From: Gammaproteobacteria bacterium
Lineage (GTDB): Bacteria; Pseudomonadota; Gammaproteobacteria; Pseudomonadales; Pseudohongiellaceae
Length of the DNA: 64,000 nucleotides
Reading direction: 5' to 3'
Assembly (NCBI GenBank): GCA_030654835.1
Contig: JAURWS010000039.1
Coordinates: forward strand, 1 to 64,000
Positions 46,501 through 53,762 of the stretch are shown here, one piece after another; position 1 is the first letter of the stretch, and every line of letters begins with the position of its first letter. The notes beneath the pieces are model-generated. The model was given only the letters and a program-made list of their open reading frames with translations, had not been told where the DNA came from and made no database searches. The translations under genes and the position numbers were made by a program.

Positions 46501-46614
46501 CTCAATTACCCATGGCACCGCCAAGAATCCCGCAACGGTGTAAGTCGCCAGCACGCCAGCCACCCAACACCACAAACGCCACGAGCGCAAACCGTTCCGC
46601 AACCGAGCCAGCAT
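43570..46614 (-). CDS. DUF748 / AsmA-like envelope protein
   Basis: ATG 46614 is chosen because GGGAGAGG lies just upstream; the earlier TTG is weak. The 1014-residue protein has an N-terminal helix (about 15-37) and then a long beta-rich region. AsmA-type segments such as RLGVRMTVEDIQLNPWALTFGIDGLDL are present, as is the DUF748 C-terminal region (LPLGLAVALLKDRNGVIDLEVPVSGD). A Pro/Ala-rich low-complexity linker lies at about 365-390. Such proteins span the periplasm and are linked to lipid transport between membranes; that role is inferred from the family. Confidence 0.85.
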   Translation of the reverse strand: MLARLRNGLRSWRLWCWVAGVLATYTVAGFLAVPWVIERQLTALLQERLGVRMTVEDIQLNPWALTFGIDGLDLIDADGRRVISLERAFANLQVNSLTRKAWSIKELHLFGLHGSLRRYSATDSNIARLASRWSATAEPVTEPLPPSEPGAMPRLLIADLRVENASAALTDDVLSPPFFTSIDDLDVTVTNLSTLPDALAPETLSLVMGNGSQLHWTGSVSLNPLRSEGEMRLVGPYVDLAYSYLRSVLPVRLGGGWLEAEFQVDAALPVRGGFEAAINGFDASLSDLQISDRGNGTRLASVPLLAVEGGALQWAERSITLERLLFDGVDLRPERAADGTINFMRLLPGARQTASDPTGSAAAATSPAPAPSSIPTAPTPSAPWQMRANQLALQNWTIGLVDNVPAQPVAVEVSVEATLDDLSNVPQTPVTVAALVDLSSGGTLRAGGVLNVLPQIDFSGEMVLEGLALPVIQPYVAPFANISVDSGLFGGSGDLSAAPGSVRFVGSVALDDIALTDTVGRESLLGLSELAIESLTVAAEEQLQIDIGDIHIREPYARVEIEQNGENNIARTLIPRESATAASTQDSAQEVAAPELLPITVQNITIENGSADFSDESLPLPFAVHMAGLAGEVSALSTHSTEPARVNLEGQVDEYGLVTISGQLRPFAPAELTEIDLRFRNLDIPSMSPYIIKFAGRRIDDGDLDVDLSYRINDGQLSGDNALVMRDLVLGERVPHPDALDLPLGLAVALLKDRNGVIDLEVPVSGDINSPEFNYGQIIRRALANVISSIVTSPFRLLARLVGSGDEELGAINFMPGRADVAPPERETLASLAGALQQRPQLLLKINGVAAEAEDTQALREQFLERRIEESLVAGAAVPAAGAAPADNADVAAPTRTSVLEGFYMTAQQGVDVDATAFLQQLRVQHTRPATAGEPEQFDELAYASALRREMLPLEPVSAQDLEVLGQARAAAVLEQLKAVDPTLIGRAQLTGVVVAGAMEEGWIGMELEVDVSQ

Positions 46615-46646
46615 CTTCACCTCTCCCTGTTGCAACGGATCGTGCC

Positions 46647-46685
46647 GAAAAAAAAGCCCGGCTACCTTGCGGCGGCCGGGCTTCT
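46647..46685 (-). terminator. Intrinsic terminator of PQQ dehydrogenase 1
   Basis: On the minus strand the stem AAGCCCGGC/GCCGGGCTT is followed by eight T residues (A-run at plus-strand 46648-46655). It lies 19 nt after the stop of the gene at 46704. Confidence 0.88.
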
Positions 46686-46703
46686 GTTTGCCTGCGTCAG
46701 CTC

Positions 46704-48779
46704 TTAGTGAGCAGCGGCAGAAGCACGTGGTCCGTGCAGAGACATGGCCGTCAACTTGCCACCGGTCTGCAGAAGCAGATACTGCTCGCCTTTGTGGACA
46801 TAAGTCATCATGCCATATCGTGTATCCGCTGACACGGGCACTTTGCCAATCTGACGACCAGTCGCCTTGTCTACCGCGAACAGGTGCGGAGTACCATCAC
46901 TGGCCTGCGACGCATAGATCAACATGGTTTTGGTGATGGTCATCGGAGCGTGGGCACCGGTACCGGTATTGCCAACGTCGATGCCAGCCAAGGCCGGGTT
47001 GTTCTTGATGCGGTCAGGTGTTTCACCCACTGGGATCATCCACAGGTGCTCGCCGGTGTTCAGATCGATTGCAGTGATTCGGCTATAGGGTGGCTTGAAC
47101 AGGGGCAGACCCTGCGGGCCACGTGGGCCACCGCCACCAGTGCCGACAGCGTACTGGGCAACGGTCAAACCAGTGGTGGTCGTGCCTGCATCTGTCTCAT
47201 AACGCAGGTCAGCCTCGGCTCCCGGAACGATGGCACGCGTGGTGCAGCCGCTCAAGGAAGTCACATACAGAATGCCCGTCTCGGGGTCACCAGCAGCCGG
47301 GCCACTGATATTCACGCCGCCGACGTCGCCTGGACACCAGAGGGCACCACGCTTGCCGAGGTCATTGTCACGGTGCAGTGGAGGAGTAAACAACGGGCCC
47401 ACTTCCCACTCAGACAGTATTTCAAGGGCCTGTGCACGCAGTTCCGGTGTGTAATTGATCAGCTCGTCTTCGACAATACCCTGACGATCAAATGCCACAG
47501 GCTTGGTCGGGAAAGGCTGAGTAGCGGACAGCACTTCACCAGGGATGTGCGACTGGGGAACCGGACGCTCTTCGATTGGCCACAGCGGCTCACCTGTCTC
47601 ACGATTGAAGACATAGGTGAAGGCCTGCTTGGTCACCTGAGCGATAGCCGGAATCTTCTGGCCGTTGTGCATGACGTCCAGCAGGACGGGAGCTGTCGGG
47701 GTGTCGTAGTTCCAGATATCGTGGTGCACCATCTGGAAGTGCCACTTGCGCTCACCTGTCTTCACGTCCAATGCAATCAAACTGGTGCCGAAGAGGTTGT
47801 CGCCAGGGCGGTGGCCACCGTAGAAGTCGATAGTGCCGCCGTTGGTGGGAATGTAGACCAGCCCCAGTTCTGCGTCAGCAGACATCGGAGCCCAGGAAGA
47901 CACGTCACCGACGTACTGCCAGGAATCATTTTCCCAGGTCTCGTTGCCGAACTCACCGGGTCTTGGCACCACGTTGAACTTCCACAGGAAGTCACCGGAC
48001 TTCGCGTCATAGGCCAGAATATCGCCCGGCACGTTTTCGATACGGGACTGATTGTAGCCCTGCTCCGCAGAGTTACCCACGACGACCACGTCATTCACGA
48101 CGATGGGAGGCGAGGAGGTAGTGATATAACCGACTTCTTTCGGAATGCCGTAGTAGGGGTCAAACTCGTGACCAAGGTCAGTCAGCATGTCGACCACGCC
48201 GGTTTCCGGGAAACCTTCCACGGGAACCTGACCACCGAAACCTGGCAGAGGAGCGCCAGTATCTGCATCCAGAGCGATCAGGAAGAACGCCGGCGTGGAA
48301 ATGTACACGACGCCTTTGCCATCGACTTCTGCGAAGGCAACGCCCTTGCCGTAGTCGGCACGCATGGAGTATTCGTAACGGTGGGTATTAGGCTCGCGAT
48401 AGGACCAGATGGTCTCGCCGGATTCCGGATCCATCGCAATCACATGACGACGCGGACCGGATACGGTGAAGAGTTTGCCGTCTACGTAGCTGGGAGTCGC
48501 GCGACCGCTGGTCCCCTGGAAGCTTGCACCATCCCAGACCCACGCTTCCTTCAAATCACCAAAGTTTTCGGCAGTGATATTGGCAGCGGGAGAATAGCGG
48601 GTATGGTCAGCAGCGCCGCCAAGGTGAGTCCACTCTACGGTGTCCTGAGCGCTCACGGATGTCGCTGCCGTCAAGAGCAGGCCAAGCGGGAGTACCCGCG
48701 TCAGCGAACTCCTGATGGAACGCCAGCGATTCTTCGCCGGCTGTCGGGCTTGACCCGACTCAACACGCCTGTTTGTCAT
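46704..48779 (-). CDS. PQQ-dependent dehydrogenase, paralogue 1
   Basis: The 691-residue protein has a long basic N-region and a Sec-type signal ending near SVSAQ-DT, so it is periplasmic. The mature part is an eight-bladed quinoprotein propeller. Repeats are visible as LIALDADTGAPL, LIALDVKTGERKWHFQ, YVFNRETGEPLWPIEE, ITAIDLNTGEHLWMIPVG and LFAVDKATGRQIG. It resembles soluble glucose/alcohol dehydrogenases of the membrane-GDH type. No CxxCH heme motif is present, so electrons must pass to another carrier. GAGGAAG lies 7 nt before the ATG. The most divergent of four tandem copies. Substrate unknown. Confidence 0.85.
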   Translation of the reverse strand: MTNRRVESGQARQPAKNRWRSIRSSLTRVLPLGLLLTAATSVSAQDTVEWTHLGGAADHTRYSPAANITAENFGDLKEAWVWDGASFQGTSGRATPSYVDGKLFTVSGPRRHVIAMDPESGETIWSYREPNTHRYEYSMRADYGKGVAFAEVDGKGVVYISTPAFFLIALDADTGAPLPGFGGQVPVEGFPETGVVDMLTDLGHEFDPYYGIPKEVGYITTSSPPIVVNDVVVVGNSAEQGYNQSRIENVPGDILAYDAKSGDFLWKFNVVPRPGEFGNETWENDSWQYVGDVSSWAPMSADAELGLVYIPTNGGTIDFYGGHRPGDNLFGTSLIALDVKTGERKWHFQMVHHDIWNYDTPTAPVLLDVMHNGQKIPAIAQVTKQAFTYVFNRETGEPLWPIEERPVPQSHIPGEVLSATQPFPTKPVAFDRQGIVEDELINYTPELRAQALEILSEWEVGPLFTPPLHRDNDLGKRGALWCPGDVGGVNISGPAAGDPETGILYVTSLSGCTTRAIVPGAEADLRYETDAGTTTTGLTVAQYAVGTGGGGPRGPQGLPLFKPPYSRITAIDLNTGEHLWMIPVGETPDRIKNNPALAGIDVGNTGTGAHAPMTITKTMLIYASQASDGTPHLFAVDKATGRQIGKVPVSADTRYGMMTYVHKGEQYLLLQTGGKLTAMSLHGPRASAAAH

Positions 48780-49133
48780 TGTTTGTCTTCCTCGTTGGGT
48801 AAATGTCTAACTTGCTGATAAGACCATCAAAATCCCGTCCTGGCGAGTGTAAATCCGGGATGGTTGATCTCTGAAAAGAGCGGGCAGAATACCCCAGCCA
48901 CCAAATCAAGTCCATGAGAGCCAGCCGCAGGAGATCATGGCTGATTCAAGCTCGGCTCTCTATTGATTGCACAAAGCGATTGCACGATTCGGTAAACTCA
49001 AGACCGTACAACACCCGCAAATTATTCCGTCACGATATCCGCAAACGAAAAAGCCCGACCACTTTGCAGTGATCGGGCTTCTTGTTTCGGCGACACGACA
49101 CCCCAAGGGCTGCGTGTCACCCAGACTGCATTA
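48780..49133. other. Intergenic region between PQQ dehydrogenases 2 and 1
   Basis: This 354-nt gap carries the terminator of paralogue 2 (49048-49085) and the upstream region of paralogue 1. No gene, riboswitch or clear promoter pair was recognised. Confidence 0.4.
49048..49085 (-). terminator. Intrinsic terminator of PQQ dehydrogenase 2
   Basis: Stem AAGCCCGACCACT (49051-49063) pairs with AGTGATCGGGCTT (49068-49080) with one mismatch. A T-run follows on the minus strand. It lies about 50 nt after the stop at 49134. Confidence 0.85.
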
Positions 49134-51209
49134 TCAGTGAGCGGCCGCAGTAGCACGCGGTCCGTGCAGTGACATGGCCGTCAGTTTCGGGCCAGTCTGC
49201 AGAATGATGTACTGCTCGCCCTTGTGCACGTAGCTCATCATGCCGTAGCGGCTTGCAGCCGATACCGGGATACGAGCCAGTTCACGACCAGTCGCCTTGT
49301 CGATCGCGAACAGGTGTGGTGTGCCATCGCTGACGTCACCGGCGTATACCAGCATGGACGGAGTCACCATCATTGGAGCCTGAGCGCCAGTACCGGTATT
49401 GCCAACGTCGATGCCAGCCAGAGCCGGATTGTTCTTGATGCGGTCGGGCGTTTCACCAATCGGGATCATCCACAGGTGTTCACCAGTGTTCAGATCGATT
49501 GCAGTGATACGGCTGTATGGCGGCTTCATCAGCGGCAGGCCGCTTGGATGACGTGGAGCACCACCACCGGCACCGTTCGCGTACTGAGCAGGAGTCACAC
49601 CAGTGGTGGTCGTGCCGGCATCAGTCATGTAACGCAGATCCGCTTCGTCACCTGGAACCAGGGTGTGGGCAGCACAAGCGCTCTGTGAGGTCAGGTAGAT
49701 GATACCTGTCTCGGGATCACCAGCCGCAGGGCCAGTGATGTTGGAGCCACCACCGTCACCTGGACACCAGTAGGAACCGCGCTTGCCCAGAGGGTTGTCA
49801 CGGTGCAGTGGTGGATTATAGAGCGGACCATATTCCCAATCTGCCAGTGCAGCAATTGCCTGCTGACGCAGCTCAGGAGTGAAGTCGATCAGGTCATCCT
49901 CGGTAATGCCAGCCAGATCGTATGGAGCAGGCTTGGTCGGGAACGGCTGAGTCGGAGACAGCTTCTCGCCAGGAATCAGAGATGCCGGCACGGGACGCTC
50001 TTCGATCGGCCACAGCGGCTCACCCGTTTCGCGGTTGAAGGCGAACAGGAGTGTCTGCTTGGTGGCTTGTGCCACAGCCGGGATGCGCTCGCCATTGACG
50101 GTCACGTCCAGGAGGACTGGTGCAGTCGGAATGTCATAGTTCCAGACATCGTGGTGCACAAACTGGAAGTGCCAGCGGCGCTCACCTGTCTGCGCATCAA
50201 GCGCAATCAGGCTGGTACCAAACAGCGTGTTGCCAGGGCGGAAACCACCGTAGTAATCCACTGTAGGCGGGTTGGTAGCCACATAAACCAGACCCAGTTC
50301 CGGGTCGGCTGACAGTGGCGCCCAGGGAGACACGTCACCGGTGTACTGCCAGGCATCGTTTTCCCAGGTTTCATGACCAAATTCACCCGGCTGCGGAATC
50401 ACGTTGAACTTCCATTTGAAGTCACCGGTCTTCGCATCATAGGCAAGGATGTCGCCAGGGATGTTTTCCATACGGGACTGGTTGTAACCCTGCTCTGCTG
50501 AGTTACCCACCACGACCACGCCATTGACGACGATGGGTGGCGAGGAAGAAGTCACGTAACCGACTTCTTTCGGAACACCGTAGTAGGGGTCAAACTCGTG
50601 ACCCAGGTCTGCCAGCATGTCGACCACACCAGTCTGAGCAAAACCTTCGATAGGCACCGGGTTACCGAAACCTTCCAGAGGCGCGCCAGTATCGGCATCG
50701 AGTGCAGTCAGGAAGAATGCCGGGCTGATGATGTAGACCACACCCTTGCCATCGACTTCGGCATAGGCGACGCCCTTGCCGTAATCCTGACGCATGGAGT
50801 ATTCCCAGCGGAAGGTGTTTGGCTCACGGTAGGACCACAGGGTCTCACCAGACTCCGGATCCATCGCAATCACATGACGACGCGGACCAGCCACTGTGAA
50901 CAACTTACCATCCACATAGCTTGGTGTGGAGCGACCGGAAGCCGCTGCAAAACTGGCGCCATCCCAGACCCACGCTTCCTTCAGCTCGCTGAAATTCTCG
51001 GGGGTGATGTTGTTGGCAGGGGTGTAACGAGTGTGATGGACGTCGCCGCCCAGATGCGTCCACTCTACTGTGTCCTGAGCCTGAACCGAGGTTGTCGCGG
51101 CCACCAGCAGGCCCAGCGGCAACACTTTTGTCAGTGCTCTGGTTAGAGATTGCCAGCGATTGCGCGCTGGCAGTCGGGAGTCTCCCGACCGAACATGCTC
51201 TTTAATCAT
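49134..51209 (-). CDS. PQQ-dependent dehydrogenase, paralogue 2
   Basis: The ATG at 51209 (GAGGAAAA 8 nt upstream) gives 691 residues beginning MIKEHVRSGDSR and a signal ending VQAQ-DT. Domain layout equals paralogue 1. Distinctive points include PLEGFGNPVPIEGFAQTG and LSQSACAAHTLVPG-type variations (SQSACAAH) at the position of greatest difference among copies. DNA near 50290-50380 is almost identical to paralogue 3, whereas 50820-50900 is closer to paralogue 1, which suggests past gene conversion. No heme motif. Substrate unknown. Confidence 0.85.
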   Translation of the reverse strand: MIKEHVRSGDSRLPARNRWQSLTRALTKVLPLGLLVAATTSVQAQDTVEWTHLGGDVHHTRYTPANNITPENFSELKEAWVWDGASFAAASGRSTPSYVDGKLFTVAGPRRHVIAMDPESGETLWSYREPNTFRWEYSMRQDYGKGVAYAEVDGKGVVYIISPAFFLTALDADTGAPLEGFGNPVPIEGFAQTGVVDMLADLGHEFDPYYGVPKEVGYVTSSSPPIVVNGVVVVGNSAEQGYNQSRMENIPGDILAYDAKTGDFKWKFNVIPQPGEFGHETWENDAWQYTGDVSPWAPLSADPELGLVYVATNPPTVDYYGGFRPGNTLFGTSLIALDAQTGERRWHFQFVHHDVWNYDIPTAPVLLDVTVNGERIPAVAQATKQTLLFAFNRETGEPLWPIEERPVPASLIPGEKLSPTQPFPTKPAPYDLAGITEDDLIDFTPELRQQAIAALADWEYGPLYNPPLHRDNPLGKRGSYWCPGDGGGSNITGPAAGDPETGIIYLTSQSACAAHTLVPGDEADLRYMTDAGTTTTGVTPAQYANGAGGGAPRHPSGLPLMKPPYSRITAIDLNTGEHLWMIPIGETPDRIKNNPALAGIDVGNTGTGAQAPMMVTPSMLVYAGDVSDGTPHLFAIDKATGRELARIPVSAASRYGMMSYVHKGEQYIILQTGPKLTAMSLHGPRATAAAH

Positions 51210-51446
51210 TGTTTTTTTCCTCGTTGAGCAGAAACATCGCCCAAGTGTCATCGACTGTTTTTATTGGTACTGCATTTCGAAACTTCTCTCGAACCTTCTT
51301 CCGAACGAGCCTTTCAAGCGCCCTTCTAGCCTGCCTTTTACAACGGCTGAAATGAGGCGCCGAGCATAACGCAGGCCTTCCGGCAAGTCCATTGCCAAAC
51401 AGCTCCTCAGAGCAGCACCAGCGCCACTCCGAGAGCGTCTTTCCAA

Positions 51447-53516
51447 TCAGTGCGCTGCGGCCGCTGCAACCGGACCATGCAGCGACATGGCAGTGAGTGT
51501 ACTGCCGGTTTGCAATACGATGTACTGCTCGCCTTTGTGCACATAACTCATCATCCCGTAACCACTATCTTTCGACACAGGTACCCGGGCCAGTTCACGT
51601 CCAGTCGCCTTATCGACCGCAAAGATGTGCGGCGTGCCGTCACTGATGGCGTCGGCGTAGACCAGCATGGAGGGCGTCACCAGCATCGGCGCGTGAGAGC
51701 CGCTGCCGGTGTTGCCGATATCGATGCCGGCCAGGGCCGGGTTGTTCTTGATCCGATCAGGGGTCTCACCCACCGGAATCATCCACAGATGCTCGCCGGT
51801 GTTCAGGTCGATTGCCGTGATGCGACTGTACGGCGGCTTCCACAGTGGCAGACCGGTAGGATGACGCGGTGCTCCGGCGCCCGGGCCATTGGCATAGCGA
51901 GCCGGTGTCACACCGGTAGTCGTCGTGCCGTTATCGGTCATGTAGCGAAGATCGGCCTCTTCACCCGGCAACAGCTGGTTGGCACTGCAGCCCATGCGCG
52001 AGGTCACGAAGACAACACCCGCCACTGGATCAGCGACAGCAGGACCCGTGATGTTGCTGCCACCACTCGGACACCAGAACGCACCGCGCTTGCCCAGCGG
52101 ATTGTCGCGGTGCAGTGGCGGGTTGTAGAGCGGGCCGATCTGCCAGTCTTCCAGAGCGGCAATCGCCTGCGCGCGCATCTCCGGCGTGAAGTCGATCAGA
52201 TCATCTTCGCTCAGGCCGCCGGGCTCATAGGGTAGCGGCTTGGTCTGGAAGGGCTGCGTGGGAGAGAGTTTTTCACCCGGCACCAGGGACTCTGGAACGG
52301 GGCGTTCTTCAATCGGCCACAGCGGCTCACCGGTCTCACGGTTGAAGGCGAACAACATGGCCTGCTTGGTCGCCTGCGCGACGGCCTTGATTTTCTGGCC
52401 GTTGTGAGTGACATCGATCAATATCGGCGCAGTCGGGATGTCATAGTTCCAGACATCGTGATGGACCAGTTGGAAGTGCCAGCGCCGTTCACCTGTATTC
52501 ACATCCAGCGCAATCAGGCTGGTTCCGAAAAGGTTGTCACCAGGGCTGAAGCCGCCGTAGTAGTCCACTGTGGGCGGATTGGTGGCCACATAAACCAGAC
52601 CCAGTTCCGGGTCGGCTGACAGTGGCGCCCAGGGAGACACGTCGCCGGTGTACTGCCAGGCATCGTTTTCCCAGGTCTCGTGACCAAATTCGCCAGGACG
52701 GGGAATCACATTGAACTTCCACTTGAAATCACCGGTCTTGGCATCGAACGCCAGAATGTCGCCGGGGATATTTTCAATGCGGGACTGATTGTAGCCCTGC
52801 TCAGCTGAGTTACCGACCACCACCACGCCATTGACCACGATGGGTGGAGAGGACGACGTCACGAATCCCACTTCCTTGGGGATGCCGTAATAGGGGTCAT
52901 GGTCGTGACCCATATGGGCCAGCAGATCGATCACGCCGGTCTGCGGAAACCCGTCGATGGGAACTGGAGCACCAAAGCCTGGCAGCGGTGCGCCGGTGTC
53001 GGCATCGAGCGCTGTCAGGAAGAAGGCCGGGCTGATGATGTAGACCACGCCCTTGCCATCGACTTCGGCATAGGCGACGCCCTTGCCGTAATCCTGACGC
53101 ATGGAGTATTCCCAACGGAAGGTGTTCGGTTCACGGTAAGACCACAGCGTCTCACCGGTCTCCGGGTCCATCGCGATCACATGGCGGCGCGGGCCGGCGA
53201 CGGTAAACAGCTTGCCATCCACGTAGCTCGGTGTGGAGCGACCGGAAGCCGCCGCAAAGCTGGCACCGTCCCAGACCCACGCTTCTTTCAGCTCGCTGAA
53301 GTTGTCGGGAGTGATGTTGGTGGCGGGGGTATAGCGGGTGTGAGCAGCGTTACCGCCCAGGTGTGTCCATTCCACAGTATCCTGCGCCTGAACAGGGCTG
53401 GTCGCAGCCACCCAGAGGCCCAGCGGCAGCGCCGTCAGCAAGGACCGTGTCAATGAACGCCAGCGATTGCTCGCCGGTTGCCGGGAATCTCCCGACCCAA
53501 CGTGTTTTTTTATCAT
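51447..53516 (-). CDS. PQQ-dependent dehydrogenase, paralogue 3
   Basis: The ATG at 53516 (GAGGGAA upstream) gives 689 residues; the longer frame to 53660 is not supported. It has the same signal and propeller plan. It is two residues shorter in the loop FWCPSGGSNITGPA, where copies 2 and 4 read CPGDGGG or CPGGGGG. DNA at 52920-53280 is nearly identical to paralogue 4. Unlike copies 1, 2 and 4 it has no obvious intrinsic terminator downstream, so reading into copy 2 is possible. Confidence 0.85.
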   Translation of the reverse strand: MIKKHVGSGDSRQPASNRWRSLTRSLLTALPLGLWVAATSPVQAQDTVEWTHLGGNAAHTRYTPATNITPDNFSELKEAWVWDGASFAAASGRSTPSYVDGKLFTVAGPRRHVIAMDPETGETLWSYREPNTFRWEYSMRQDYGKGVAYAEVDGKGVVYIISPAFFLTALDADTGAPLPGFGAPVPIDGFPQTGVIDLLAHMGHDHDPYYGIPKEVGFVTSSSPPIVVNGVVVVGNSAEQGYNQSRIENIPGDILAFDAKTGDFKWKFNVIPRPGEFGHETWENDAWQYTGDVSPWAPLSADPELGLVYVATNPPTVDYYGGFSPGDNLFGTSLIALDVNTGERRWHFQLVHHDVWNYDIPTAPILIDVTHNGQKIKAVAQATKQAMLFAFNRETGEPLWPIEERPVPESLVPGEKLSPTQPFQTKPLPYEPGGLSEDDLIDFTPEMRAQAIAALEDWQIGPLYNPPLHRDNPLGKRGAFWCPSGGSNITGPAVADPVAGVVFVTSRMGCSANQLLPGEEADLRYMTDNGTTTTGVTPARYANGPGAGAPRHPTGLPLWKPPYSRITAIDLNTGEHLWMIPVGETPDRIKNNPALAGIDIGNTGSGSHAPMLVTPSMLVYADAISDGTPHIFAVDKATGRELARVPVSKDSGYGMMSYVHKGEQYIVLQTGSTLTAMSLHGPVAAAAAH

Positions 53517-53661
53517 TATTGTTCCCTCGTTGAGCTGATCTATCACTCCGCAATGACACGGTTGAAAGGGGTTTTTGCACCAGACTTGTCTGGCGAGGCC
53601 CGAGCATAGCGCTGGCAGTACAACAAGTCTATAAACAGACTGTGTCAAAAAGTAAGGCAAT

Positions 53662-53695
53662 AAAAAACCCGGCAGCCTCGCGGTTACCGGGTTTC
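53662..53695 (-). terminator. Intrinsic terminator of PQQ dehydrogenase 4
   Basis: The stem AAACCCGGCAGCC/GGTTACCGGGTTT (53665-53694) has a short TCGC loop and an A-run that becomes a T-run on the minus strand. It lies about 70 nt after the stop at 53763. Confidence 0.85.
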
Positions 53696-53762
53696 TTTTC
53701 AGACCGAAACTCCGGAAAAACCGGGGTCACCGTTCGGTCATTACACTACTCCATGACACTAC

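Noticed and set aside
46884-48818. Long open frame (644 codons) antisense to PQQ dehydrogenase 1, and similar ones antisense to ettA (39479-41092) and to PQQ dehydrogenase 4 (54105-55559)
   Set aside because: They mirror well-supported genes, have no family-like motifs or credible ribosome binding sites, and arise from codon bias in GC-rich DNA.
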